Assembly (NCBI GenBank): GCA_951640165.1
Contig: OX621234.1
Span: forward strand, 30,136,549 to 30,200,548
Source: Pseudoips prasinana
Taxonomy: Eukaryota; Arthropoda; Insecta; Lepidoptera; Nolidae
Direction: 5' to 3'
DNA length: 64,000 nucleotides
Both the position numbers and the translations under genes were made by a program. Each line of letters opens with the position of its first letter. Positions within the stretch are counted from its first letter, which is position 1. Shown in pieces: positions 31,406 to 42,417 of the stretch. The notes under the pieces are model-generated. The model did no database searches, had not been told where the DNA came from, and worked only from the letters and a program-made list of their open reading frames with translations.

Positions 31406-31904
31406 TTATCGAAACATATGTGGTGTGTTTGAAGTAACTATATTAAAACAAATGTGAGGTTTCCTAGTGCCTACCTATGTTACTACTATGTATATATATA
31501 TATATATACGATTTTAATAAAAAAAAAATATTTAATAACACAACGACAGCTCTAGGAAATTTAGTTCTTGTATCGCCAGAAACTTACGCTCTCTCACCGA
31601 GGGTGTAGCATATCGAAAAAAAGGCTAGATTTCCATTCAGATATGTTTCTTTTATTTTGCACCACAACAACGTGCTATCGCATAAAGCTATCATTGTTGG
31701 AGTTAAATCTTCTTTAGGCCCATTGAGCACTCGGTAGAAAACATGTAACTCGCGTCATCGTCACCGAAAGCTTATAAGCCCATTAAAAATAGCCGTCTTT
31801 TTCCTCCTCTACCTCGCAATAAATTACGCAAAATGCTGGCAGATCCTGATGGAGCTTCTAGCGCCATCTGGAAAAAAGTTTTCGGCCGATAACTTGGAAA
31901 CTAT

Positions 31905-32085
31905 GCTCGCAATGCACACAAATATCTGTCCTGGGTGGGAATCCAACCCACGACCTCCGGCGTGTAAAGCAAGCCAACAGTCATCAGTGATCAAGATATG
32001 ATAAATTATAAATATATGTATATGCAATGTATATCCTGGGTCATTATTCACACACGGCCATCTGATCCCAAAAGTAAGCAGAGTA
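31905..32085 (-). mobile_element. tRNA-headed SINE, family S2, rearranged
   Basis: The head and B box (GTGGGTTGGATTCCCACCC) are at 31925-31980, and the tail (GATGGCCGTGTGTGAATAAT) at 32035-32070. The middle is lost and the order suggests two partial copies. Confidence 0.6.
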
Positions 32086-32119
32086 GGTACTAATAAAACC
32101 AGATAACGGATATATTACA

Positions 32120-32325
32120 AACTAGCTGTGCCCGCGACTTCATCCGCGTATTAATTAGTTTATTTCGTTTTTTTTGTAAAATAAAAGACTTTTTCTAAAA
32201 TAATGTAGCCTAAGTTACTCCTTATTACATCAGCTACCTGCCAATAAAAGTCCCGTCAAAATCGGTCCAGCCATTTCAGAGATTAGCCGGAACAAACAGA
32301 CAGACAAATTGTAAAAAATGTTATT
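32120..32325 (-). repeat. Helitron-like remnant beginning ACTAGCTGTGCCCGCGACTT
   Basis: The reverse of the common CACAGCTAGT ending, then AAAATCGGTCCAGCCATTTC, the frequently recurring body of these elements in Lepidoptera-like genomes. Confidence 0.5.
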
Positions 32326-32424
32326 TTGGTGTATGTACCGTATATATTATTCATATTAATGTAGTAAAAACCGGTTATTTAAATATTACAAACAGACACT
32401 CCAATTTTATTTATTTGTATAGAT

Positions 32425-32545
32425 GACCACCAGACATGTTCACGCGCACAAATATCTGTCCTAGGTGTGGAACGAACCCACAACCTGTGCCGCGCCGCGC
32501 CGCCATCGTGAGCAAGAATTTATCAACCACGCCAAGCGGCCACCT
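32425..32545 (-). mobile_element. tRNA-headed SINE, family S2, head and body
   Basis: AGACATGTTCACGCGCACAA, then ATATCTGTCCTAGGTGTGGA, then the reversed head with GCCACGCC-type sequence. The B box is degenerate and a GCCGCGCCGCGCCGCC expansion is present. Confidence 0.6.
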
Positions 32546-32749
32546 TAATATATTTTGTTTTGTGGTATTACTTTTGAAAAGTGTAAATCTACCCGCAAAT
32601 GGGTTACCAAAAATACATACGGCTGTTCTCGAACTAGCCCCTCTGCCAATCTGGGTAGACGCTCTGCCGTTAAGCTACATTATCACAGAGTAGATAGTTC
32701 TACTCAACTTGTAAGGAATAATAAAAATAAATAAATGAAATTATATTAT

Positions 32750-32855
32750 ATAAATTTATTCAGCACTTGGGTATTAACATACACTTGTACTTGTCAAGCT
32801 CACAATGCAGTACAAATACATAGTCACATACAGTATTTCAGTAATTTGAATTAAT
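32750..32855 (-). repeat. Dispersed repeat R2, minus strand
   Basis: Inverse of 7735-7850. The following 32860-33400 is AT-rich with no feature I can name. Confidence 0.58.
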
Positions 32856-33410
32856 CCGTCGATGCGGTCTATAGTATCACATATATTATATTACGCACTC
32901 GTAGGTTCTGCACATTAAAACTCCGAGATATTTTCCACACACAATATTTAATCGAACAGAGTAACGTTCTCATCTACCGCCGTACAAAGAATGCCTCTTT
33001 AATAATTCTCCTACCCTATTTATATTTTTTTCAGCGACAGCCATTTGAAAGTTTAATATCGATTATTAATAGTTTTAAGATGTAAAATTATTAAAGTAAT
33101 TAATAAAATGATAATCACTAATCAAATAAATAATCACAGTGTAAAAATATTATTATAACATAGCAGCTACGTTATAACCGTTGCGCGGCTAATGACTACT
33201 TGATAACAGTTATTAATTTTTAACGTAATGATTACGTTGCTTTTATTTCTCAACAAAATACCTCGCCCACATACAAGTTGTGACATAAAAGTGGAGAAAA
33301 CTGATGGAGCGTTATCGGCCCATGAAACCATACAAATTAAACAATGCCAGTTTTTGAAATACGAAAAACATTTCTAAACTTTACAATTTGATGAAATAAA
33401 ATAATCCTAA

Positions 33411-33906
33411 CTAATATTATAAATGCGAAAGTAACTCTGTCTGTCTGTCTGTCTGTTACTCCTTCACGCCAAAACTACTGAACGGATTTTAATGAGATGG
33501 TCTAGACCCTGAGGAAGAACATAGGCTAATTTTTATAGTTAGGATAACACATAGGATAACACACTTATAAAACATTCACATTAATCTTACTTTTCCATAC
33601 AATCTTTCATCCCCTATTCACTTTTGTTATTTTTACTTCTTTGGGGGTAAAACTTTTACAAAATTTGAATGTCATATTTATTTAAAGGTATCGAATCAAC
33701 AGCCTCAAAATTAAGTTTCGAGCTTCTAGCTCTAAATATGTCTATACTTCCTTACAACTTTTCATCCCCTCACAGCCTTTTTTTCGGATTAAAAAGTTAT
33801 ACCTATGTCCTTTCTCAGGACTATCTGTGTTCCAAATTTCATGTAAATCGGTTTTGTAGTTTTAGCGTAAAAACAGACAGAGTTACTTTCGCATTTATAA
33901 TATTAA
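33411..33906. mobile_element. Element with inverted ends TAATATTATAAATGCGAAAG
   Basis: Left end TATTATAAATGCGAAAGTAA then CTCTGTCTGTCTG; right end the reverse complement (CAGAGTTACTTTCGCATTTA then TAATATTA). The body has the TCATCCCCT/CTATAGTT-type internal repeats. Related single ends occur at 5270-5315 and 59143. The 80-codon frame inside is not a gene. Confidence 0.6.
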
Positions 33907-34079
33907 AGTAAGGGTTACAAATTACCGTTTATTATTTTACTCAGAATAAAGTAATAAAGTACCTATTGTATTTTATCGACAAACATACCCTATTATTGCG
34001 TAATTTAGTTTAGAAATTTTTTGTATAATAGGTTTTTGTATAGTTAGGTCATTCAAGTTTTATCCAATGGGGATTTGAC

Positions 34080-34267
34080 TGCACGTGTGGCCCGGCGTTT
34101 AATACAATCGCCTCGTGTTCGATTCCCACACAGGACAACTATGACACTTAAATAGTTGTTCTGGGTCTGGATGGACTCTGTGTCCGTCAATTATAATAGA
34201 TCCCTGTGTCGTGAGGTACTTTACAAACATATTATGTTCGTAAAGTACCTCGCGACACAGGGATCAA
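34080..34267 (+). mobile_element. tRNA-headed SINE, family S1, followed by an inverted tail
   Basis: GCACGTGTGGCCCGGCGTTT head, GTGTTCGATTCCCAC B box, GTTGTTCTGGGTCTGGATGG body. At the 3' end GATCCCTGTGTCGTGAGGTA is followed by its own inverse (TACCTCGCGACACAGGGATC), making a 30-bp-armed hairpin. Confidence 0.65.
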
Positions 34268-34449
34268 AAAAATTAAAAATCCCGATTTCATTTTGTTGTC
34301 TGGGGCCGGCGGTTATGTGAAGACCACGCATATTTTTTACTTTAAGAATACAATGTCCGCCCTATGCAAATTACTAGTGCAGGCATCTAGAGTTGAATCC
34401 CGGATCGAGTAAAAAGATTGAAATTGGGATTATTCTAATTAGGAAAATT

Positions 34450-34614
34450 CTGCGTGGAACTTTACAAACATATAATAGACGGACAGAAATTACATCCAGA
34501 CTCAGAACAACTATATATGGGTTACACAAATTGTTGTCCGGCGCGGGACTCAAACCCGCAACACGAAGCGGCGATGGGACTGTCTTAGCCGCTGCGCTAC
34601 ACCCGCAGGCCCTT
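34450..34614 (-). mobile_element. tRNA-headed SINE, family S1
   Basis: Minus-strand copy with B box GCGGGTTTGAGTCCCGC and the body CTGAGTCTGGATGTAATTTC. It forms an inverted pair with 34080-34230. 34620-34925 is featureless. Confidence 0.68.
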
Positions 34615-34929
34615 AATACTTCCTAAGCTAAGTTTTGCCACTGTAGTGGTTTATTAATCTGTATGCGATCCACATAGCAACTGCATCTCGATATTGCTGA
34701 TTTAAATAAAATGGCATTGGATTGACATTAGAGCGACAAACAACTAGGATCCCATTTCGAATCTGACATTCGATATTCAATGCAATCTCGCGTGGGTTTC
34801 AGTTGAGTGTCAACACAATCCCAATGGAATCCTAATTTAACCGTGTGGGTAAGGTAGATTTATACCAACCTACTACCTAGGTACATCTCACTATCGAAAT
34901 ATTACGATTTTTCTTTATGCCATAATAAT

Positions 34930-35225
34930 ATGCTTGTAAGGGTGGTGGGCAAATGCTTGCTTTTCACGCCGGAGGTCGTGGGTTCGATTCCCACCCAGCA
35001 TAGATATTTGTGTGCATGAAACATCAACAATGCTGACACGCATGCTGTTTGTCCAGAGTCTGGGTGTAATTTATCTATATAATAATGTATTTATAAAAAA
35101 AACTAGTATATGTAACTAGTATACGTATATCAGTTATCTGGTTCCATAGTACAAGCTCTGCTTAGTTTAGGATGAGATGACTGTGTGTAATGTTCTCGGA
35201 TATTATTATTATTATATCATACATC
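34930..35225 (+). mobile_element. tRNA-headed SINE, family S2, plus strand
   Basis: GTGGGCAAATGCTTGCTTTT, CGGAGGTCGTGGGTTCGATT (B box), TGTCCAGAGTCTGGGTGTAA, and a tail ending in TATTATTATTATTATAT. Confidence 0.75.
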
Positions 35226-35689
35226 AAAGAAGCTTAGAATATGTTTATCACATTACAAAAAATTTAATATAATAAATGTCAACGGTCCTGCACGTGGAAT
35301 AACAGTCAACGTTCATAACAGCAAATCATAACGTAAACGTCGTAAGCAATTAAAAAAAAACGAATTCTACGCGTAAACACAAACAAAGATAAAATCTACC
35401 TTGGAGTTTCTTTTGACTTTCAGCCATATTGTTTCCGGCTCAGAAAGAATAACAGGGCCTTCCCATACTATCCCGTGGGGGTCGTGAAAGGCGGCTAAGG
35501 GACACAGCAAGTAGTCGGGTAACACTGCCCTATAGAAAACACGAACAGTCCAGCACACAGAACACGCATCTGCATGAACGCGCGTGGATGCAGTTACAGT
35601 GTGTTGGACTGTGCGTGTTTTCCATACAAACCGAAATACAAGCAAGCAACGTTAGAACACGCACTCATGCACTACGCTGCAGCGAAGCG

Positions 35690-35790
35690 CGGTGACTACG
35701 CCAAACCCCTTCAAATGGCAACGTTTTGGAAACCTTTGGGGGAGGGCTACGTCCAGCAGTGGACGATATCAGGCTGATAATATAATGAAA
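35690..35790 (+). mobile_element. RTE-type LINE 3' end scrap
   Basis: GGGGGAGGGCTACGTCCAGC then AGTGGACGATATCAGGCTGA, the typical 3' terminal coding/UTR segment of RTE-like LINEs. The same scrap is in block A near 16765. Confidence 0.55.
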
Positions 35791-36974
35791 TACTAAAAAT
35801 TACTGTAAAAGTAGTGATTATGAAGAGTTGTTCTCAAAATGTTAAATGCTGCCGGTTCATGAAAAGGCTATGTTGTTGGTAGCGGAAGAGCAATACCGTC
35901 GAAATGAGTTTATAACCATGTCTGCACACGCTAGACCTCAAGACAATATCCGATATGAAGTGCCTATTTGTTACAATTTTTATGGACGAAGGTGCAGAAA
36001 TTTCTTAGTACAATATATATTCAATAGTTTACCTTGTAACTTAGAAAATAACTGTGTTACAAAAAAATAATTTACAAAGAAATTGGGATATTACTTATTT
36101 GATATTGTTCATATGATCCTTTATGATAATTTAAGAAATTTATTAAGTATTAATAGTAAGGAAATAATGTTAACTACACAATAAGTTAAATATTCCTTAA
36201 TAGTTTAAAAAACTAAAAAATCACGCTTTTAGCATGCACAAAAAATTACAATTTTTTTTCGTATCCCATTCAGCAAACTCTTTCATTTAATACCCATATC
36301 ATGAGGGTGCATTTCAAATACTTAGCCAATCCGCCATCTTCGATGTCCGCCATGTTGAATTTAAGTAACGTGACTATTTTTTTCGTATTCCTGACAGCAA
36401 ATCCTTTCTTTTGATACCCATATCATGCGGGTGGATTTCAAACAGCCAGTCCGCCATCTTGGGCAGGCCGCCATATTGGATTTGTAATGACGTTTCTTAG
36501 CTAGTCATCAGGAACTCAGAGCGTGTGCAAAATTTCATCCTAATCGGAGACCGGGAAGTGAGTCAACTTAAGATTCCAAGATTTTCTTATATATAGTATA
36601 GTTACAAGTAAAGCGTGTTAAAAAGGGAATCTGCCAACAAATTGTTTAGCAGTTTGGCAAAAGTAATTTATTAACTATAAATCAATGTATTGATGGAATA
36701 AATCATTTTTCATTTCTCATGCACACATACCTATGTAAGTATATATACTTACTTACATGAGCTATATGAATACTGTGTATACACAGTGAATCTCATGGGT
36801 TTTATTTTTTATATGGTGATAAGTTTATACTTATGTGCTTAATGCGGAAAAAAACTGTTGAAAAAAAACAAAAAGTTTTGAATTATTTATCCTGGGATCG
36901 AACGTCCGACTTCGATAGTTATATAGCCTCATTATTTATGGTAGCACACAGGCCAAATAGTTAGTTCAAAGTAA

Positions 36975-37570
36975 TTAGGGTTCCGTAGCCAAATGGCAAA
37001 AACAGAACCCTTATAGATTCGTCATGTCTGTCTGTCTGTCTGTCTGTCCGTCCGTATGTCACAGCCATTTTTTTCCGAAACTATAAGAGCTATACTGTTT
37101 GTATACTTGGTAAGTAGATGTATTCTGTGAACCGCATTAAGATTTTTACACAAAAATAGAAAAATAATTTTAGGGGTTCCCCATACATGGAACTGAAACT
37201 CAACATTTTTTTTCATCGTACCCATACATGTGGGGTATCTATGGATAGGTCTTCAAAAATGATATTGAGGTTCCTAATATCATTTTTTTCTAAACTGAAT
37301 AGTTTGCGCGAGAGACACTTCCAAAGTGGAAAAATGAGTGTCCCCCCGTGTGTTATAAAATAAGGGAATGATAAAACTAAAAAAAAATTATGATGTAGAT
37401 TACCATGTAAACTAACAACGAAAATTGGTTTGAACGAGATCTAGTAAGTAGTTTTTTTTTAATACGTCATAAACCGTAAACCGCAATTTATAATACCTTT
37501 CATTTAATCAACTAAAATACTTTGCTGCTACGGAACCCTTCATGTGCGAGTCCGACTCGCACTTGGCCGG
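36975..37570 (-). repeat. Dispersed repeat R1, long copy, minus strand
   Basis: Starts TTAGGGTTCCGTAGCCAAAT and ends GAGTCCGACTCGCACTTGGC then CGG. It is the inverse of 17285-17930, including the CTGTCTGTCTGTCTGTC tract. Confidence 0.68.
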
Positions 37571-37957
37571 TTTTTTTTTATTATTTAATTATTTGTATTG
37601 GTGTACTAGATACATGAAAAGATTATTGTATACTAATTAGGTTCGATTTTATACTTAATTACCTTGATGGGTGAAAACCTAGATTTATAAACAAACTTTC
37701 AGCGACATCTATTGGCTAATCTTGAAATTACCACGCATCCTCTCAAGCTGACCATAAGTTAAACATAGAAACCTATCGTCTCTGCGTAGAATTCAGACGC
37801 GATCTTGTATAACTAAAAGTAATTAATATTATTACAACATTATTATTATTATTATATTAATATTAATAATTTTGTTCTTTAATTGAATTCGCATAAAATA
37901 AAAAATGTTTTATTAGCTCGGTTACAATAGGACTTCCTTGTTTTATGTAAATCCTAA

Positions 37958-37980
37958 ATCGCGCAAGTAAAGTTTTCACC
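37958..37980 (+). promoter_or_regulatory. Conserved PSE-like block upstream of RNA copy C
   Basis: ATCGCGCAAGTAAAGTTTTC then ACC, as in copies A and B. The downstream TATA position reads CATACGTAAAAA, a damaged TATA. Confidence 0.48.
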
Positions 37981-38009
37981 GTTAATAGCATACGTAAAAA
38001 TTCATTACA

Positions 38010-38212
38010 GAGTCGGTCGCCTCGAAGGAAATCAGTCTTGCTAAACTGATCTAAGTTAGCTAATTGATCTTCCTTGTCCTCGGATAAGGAAACGATTAAT
38101 CAATAATGTAGAACCTTTGGTTCCCGAAGGGCACATCGCTGTGTCATCATTCATGGTGACAGCGATGTCAACCTGAGGTAGTACTTCGAGTGCGATACCT
38201 TTGACCCCTTTT
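38010..38212 (+). ncRNA. Candidate structured Pol III RNA, copy C
   Basis: About 203 nt, ending TTGACCCCTTTT. Conserved stem GTCGC/GCGAT and TCGAAG/CTTCGA. The hairpin TTCCTTGTCC (38070-38079) with GGATAAGGAA (38082-38091) is extended relative to copies A and B while still pairing. ACATCGCT (38133) pairs with AGCGATGT (38168). The extreme 5' end is weaker (GAGTC rather than GGGGTC). Confidence 0.48.
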
Positions 38213-38519
38213 ATTTACTGGACCTTTACTTAAATTTGGTATAGCAATTATTTATTATTTAATTTAATTTCACCTGTACCGGTGTGTCTGTGTGCATGTT
38301 TGTTTGTTTTGTTCAAATTTAATTGTTGATGTAGGTAAATTGTGTCCGCCTATCAAATGTTTGTAAAGTACCCCGCGACGCGAAAAAATTGCTTCACTTC
38401 CCGGATATCGATTGGGCTGAAATTTTGCATGCATGTGTAAATTGGAAGACAATGCAAAATTATTATGACTTGAAGCGGATCTGATTATGGAACCGGAAGG
38501 TGGCATAGGAACTCAGTTG

Positions 38520-39205
38520 TAAAACAATTCAGCCCCATCGAGTTTGGACTCCTACGATTCGTCTTGACCAGTACTTTGGTGCTAGATGGTAACCAGGATG
38601 TGATGATGGAGCTGGAAGATGGCCATAGAAACTAGGTAATTAAACGACACAACCCCATCCAGTTTGGACTCCTATGATTCGTCTTGACGAGTACTTTGGT
38701 GCTAGATAGTAACCAAGGTGTGATGATGGAGCTGGAAGATGACCATAGCAACTCGGTAACTAAACGACACAGCCCCATCGAGTTTGGACTCCTATGATTC
38801 ATCTTGACCAGTACTTTGGTGCTAGATAGTAACCAAGGTGTGATGATGGAGCTGGAAGATGACCATAGCAACTCGGTCATTAAACGACACAGCCCCATCG
38901 AGTTTGGACTCCTATGATTCATCTTCACCAGTACTTTGGTGCTAGATAGTAACCAAGGTGTGATGATGGAGCTGGAAGATGACCATAGCAACTCGGTAAT
39001 TAAACGACACAGCCCCATCGAGTTTGGACTCCTATGATTCATCTTGACCAGTACTTTGGTGCTAGACGGTAACCAGGGTGTGATGGTGCAGGTGGTAAAT
39101 GGCCATAGGGACTCAGTAATTGAACGAAACAAAGCCATCGAGTTTGTCTGTCTTGACTGTACTTTGGTGCTGAGGGCAACCAGGGCCTAACGATGGAGCT
39201 GGAAG
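38520..39205. repeat. Minisatellite, 120-bp unit, about 5.5 copies
   Basis: The unit contains CAGCCCCATCGAGTTTGGAC, TCCTATGATTCATCTTGACC and TGGTGCTAGATAGTAACCA. The period is exactly 120 bp (a multiple of 3), so a frame on the minus strand stays open for 168 codons with a 40-residue period; this follows from the period and is not evidence for a protein. The inner four units are nearly identical. Confidence 0.85.
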
Positions 39206-39395
39206 GATTATGCTAGATGGACATAACTAATTATTTTTCTGTAATTCAGTAGGTATTTAAATTTTGTAATATTTGTATTTAGCTATTTGTGAAAACCTGT
39301 TATTGGCTCACTGTTACTTAGTTTATATTTAATTTTATGTTTAATAGCTGTTGGTTTTCCTATCTAAATAAATAAAATAAATAAATAATCGCCTC
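39206..39395 (+). mobile_element. LINE-like 3' tail after the minisatellite
   Basis: ATAGCTGTTGGTTTTCCTAT then CTAAATAAATAAAATAAATA, the same kind of tail as at 27340-27395. The minisatellite may therefore be part of that element's 3' region. 39400-39950 has no other feature. Confidence 0.5.
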
Positions 39396-39954
39396 GAGTT
39401 TGATTTGTTTTGATAGGTGGAGCGTTTTTGATGGGTGTGGTGGTAGTTTGGTGGACGGGAATATGCTGGGGTCGCTTTGGGAAAATAAGTTCGTTCGTGC
39501 GTTCCGTTTGTTATGATTATATAGATTCTGTCTTTGATTAAATGGATTAGGTGGTTAACCCAATACCAAGGTGATCCTCACCTGCCGTGGGCTGAATGGG
39601 ATGAGACCCAGTTTTAATAAATAAAATTGTGTTCCATTTTTATTGCAAAAGAAAATAATCTAACACGCTTTTATTTAAGTATAAAAAAATACATTTTAGT
39701 TCTTTTTATTAAGAGTTAATAAAGCTTGTTTATCAAAAACATATTTTTCGTTAATTTTATTTATTAATTGAAGTGTTTCTTTTTTGTATACCTTACCCAT
39801 AATGGTTCATAGCTCATGAACCGAAACAGTTTTTGTTCTGTATGTGTAATAATATTTTATCACTAGTAAGTGAAGGAAAGAAAAAATCTTTTTAATGTAC
39901 CCCTACTGACATTTTTATCGTATAGGGGTGTTGTTCTGAATAAATCATTAAATA

Positions 39955-40232
39955 ATAATAATATCCTGGGGCATTATTTACACACGGCCGTCTGATTCCA
40001 AACTATAAGCAAAGCTTGAACTATGGAAACCAGATAACTGATATACTTACTACATATACTACTTTTCTTTTAGATACATACTTTGTAGATACATACTTAT
40101 ATAGATAATTACACCCAGACACAGGACAAACAGCTATGTTCATGCAGACAAATATCTGTGCTGGGTGGGAATCGAACCCACGACCTCCGGCGTGAAATGC
40201 AAGCATTTGCCAACCACGCCAACAGGCCTAAA
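39955..40232 (-). mobile_element. tRNA-headed SINE, family S2, full length
   Basis: From the tail (CCTGGGGCATTATTTACACA) through the body to the head (GGTTGGCAAATGCTTGCATT), with B box GTGGGTTCGATTCCCACCC. A useful reference copy. Confidence 0.8.
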
Positions 40233-40889
40233 ACTTTGGAACTCTTTATTATTGTTATTGAGTGTCTACCCGCTCAATAAAATTAAGTAACTGACCAAAT
40301 TTTAATTTCTGTAACATGTATATGCGAGAAAACTTTATTTAAAATGCTTCCGTGAACCCTTCTAACTGTCAAGAAATAACTACTTTATTTAATTTATTCG
40401 ATCATCTAAATTGTCGTCGTAGCTCAAATTGCCCGACCCGGCATTAATTTTAAAGCTAACTCATCTCTAACAAAATCAAAATTAAATGATATGCCAAGAT
40501 GAAATTGTAGATACCAATTGGAGCAAGGGAATGAACACCACTTAGCTGACAATGTTAAATCTGCTTTATTAGCAAGGCGATAAAATTCTAAGTTGTATGT
40601 CAATATAGTGGTTTTTAGCACCTCGTTCCACTTAACGATTCAAATGTAGTCGTTACTTTAACAGTTTGTTACGAGAACGCTTAAATACAAATCATTTTGC
40701 AACGGTTTTTAAAGTGAAAATTTTACATCAGCTTAATTTTTTCGTCCATCTTTCGTTTGTCACAATATGGCAGCCAATATGGCGGCGCCTATGGCTCGCA
40801 CAAGCTGACAGTGTAATATTTATGTACATTCATACTCATTTATGAAAATGCTCCACGGTATTTGTGTTTTGTTCAGTGTATTGATGTAA

Positions 40890-40941
40890 TAATAATATCC
40901 TGGGTCATTATCAACATACGGCCATCTGATCCCAAACTAAA
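40890..40941 (-). repeat. SINE S2 tail fragment
   Basis: ATATCCTGGGTCATTATCAA then ACGGCCATCTGATCCC, directly abutting the LINE remnant. Confidence 0.5.
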
Positions 40942-41695
40942 TTGATTTTCGTCTTATCCATGTTCATTTTCAGACCCACTTGTTGAGAGACTCTGCTGAG
41001 GTCATAGAGCATTGTACCGAGGTCTTCCATGGTCTCAGCCATGACTACTATATCATCGGCAAATCGAAGGTGAGTGATGTACTCGCCATTGATATTGATG
41101 TCAAAGCCTTTCCAGTCCAGAAGCTTGAAGGCATCTTCCAATGCAGCGGTGAACAGTTTCGGAGATATTATAACATCTCCCTGTCTCACGCCTCGCTGCA
41201 AGTGGATAGGTTTCGAGTTCTGGTCCTGGAGTCGCACTGACATAGTGGCGTTTTCATACAAGCACTTTATCACCTCGATATACCGGTAGTCGATTTGGCA
41301 CCTTATGAGAGACCTCAGCACGGCCAATGTTTCGATGGAATCAAAGGCTTTCTCATAGTCCACAAACGCTAAGCACAGTGGCTTGTTATACTCTTCGGTC
41401 TTCTGTATAACTTGCCGCATCGTATGTAACTATGTGGTCTATGGTGCTAAAGCCTTTTGGAAACCGGCTTGTTCGGGAGGCTGGAAGTCGTCAAACCTGC
41501 GCGCGAGACGGTTCGTAACGACCCTCGAAAACAACTTGTAAACATGGCTCAGCAATGTGATGGGTCTATAATTCTTCAATAGGGTTTTGTCACCCTTTTT
41601 GAAGAAGAGCACCACCACACTTCTGTGCCATACTTGAGGCGTTTGACCATCTAGTATGATGGAGTTAAATAACTTCTGAAGGGCCAGTTTCTTCT
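40942..41695 (-). pseudogene. RTE-type LINE reverse transcriptase remnant
   Basis: The minus strand encodes the reverse transcriptase core: NYRPITLLSHVYKLFSRV and PPEQAGFQ near 41460-41560, then after frame changes CLAFVDYEKAFDSIETLAVL, GVRQGDVIISPKLFTAALED and the catalytic LRFADDIVVMAE box (F-ADD). At least two frameshifts around 41415-41460 break it. There is no endonuclease part and the 3' end is missing. It resembles RTE-clade elements. Confidence 0.82.
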
Positions 41696-41934
41696 TTCAG
41701 GACCATCGAAATGTAGTTGTTGTTGTTCTCTTGATGGTGATGGATAAAGATAGGTTAGTGCGTCAAATAAACCAGTCAATGAAGAAAAAACCAAGAATAA
41801 TGAAAAATCGGACATTGAATTAATTATACGCAGTAAGAGACACGATTGCACTTGCATCGTGGATTCATAAAATTACACACATTTTTTTTAATAGTTTTAT
41901 ATCTTTCAACTATATTTATTATTGATCTATGGTG

Positions 41935-42137
41935 ACTAGCTGTGCCCCGCTGTTTCCCCGTGTGAAACTGTATAAATTAGACGCTTTTTAGTATTGTGTT
42001 ATTCAAGAGATATACATATAAGCTACATTACTACAAAGTTTCATCAAAATCCGTTCCGTAGTTTTTTCATGACAGAGTAACAAACATCCATACATCCATA
42101 CTCACAAACTTTCGCATTTATAATATTAGTAGGAGTT
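41935..42137 (-). repeat. Helitron-like remnant
   Basis: ACTAGCTGTGCCCCGCTGTT through AAAATCCGTTCCGTAGTTTT to TCACAAACTTTCGCATTTAT, the inverse of the 60727 unit. Confidence 0.55.
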
Positions 42138-42149
42138 ATTATCAGTTCT

Positions 42150-42417
42150 TGACGGACCTGTTGGCGTGTTTGGTACAATATTTGCCTCTCACGCCGCAGG
42201 TCGTGGTGTCGATTCCCACCCAGGTCAGATTTTGTGTGTATGAACATGTCCGTTTGTCCTGAGTCTGGGTGTTATTATCTATATAAGTACGTATTTAAAA
42301 AAGAAAACTAGTATATGTAGTACAACAGTTATCTGGTTTCCACAGTACAAGCTCGGCTTAGTTTGGGATCAGATGGACGTGTGTGTAGAATGTCCCAGGA
42401 TATTATTATTATTATTC
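42150..42417 (+). mobile_element. tRNA-headed SINE, family S2, plus strand
   Basis: GTTGGCGTGTTTGGTACAAT head, GTCGTGGTGTCGATTCCCAC B box, TGTCCTGAGTCTGGGTGTTA body, GTGTGTAGAATGTCCCAGGA tail and (ATT)n. 42420-43040 holds no other feature. Confidence 0.78.

Larger units (their letters stand above)
35290..38420 (+). repeat. Duplicated block C (paralogous to 16300-20000)
   Basis: Collinear with block A as described there. It carries its own extras: a foldback-like CGCACAGTCC region near 35520-35640, a two-unit repeat with CCCATATCATG at 36250-36480, and R1 on the minus strand at 36975-37570. No open frame is conserved with block A. Confidence 0.75.

Noticed and set aside
35574..36070. Frames of 67 and 74 codons in block C, and similar ones in block A at 16769-17100
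   Set aside because: The frames are not conserved between the two paralogous blocks, so they are not maintained as proteins.
19553..38212. RNase P or MRP RNA as identity of the structured RNA
   Set aside because: The conserved CR-I and CR-V signatures are not recognisable, and the length is short for those RNAs.
38632..39138. 168-codon frame on the minus strand
   Set aside because: It lies entirely in the 120-bp minisatellite; a period divisible by three keeps any stop-free frame open.
41651..41857. 68-codon minus-strand frame next to the RTE remnant
   Set aside because: Out of frame with the reverse transcriptase and without similarity to the LINE protein; it seems to be chance.
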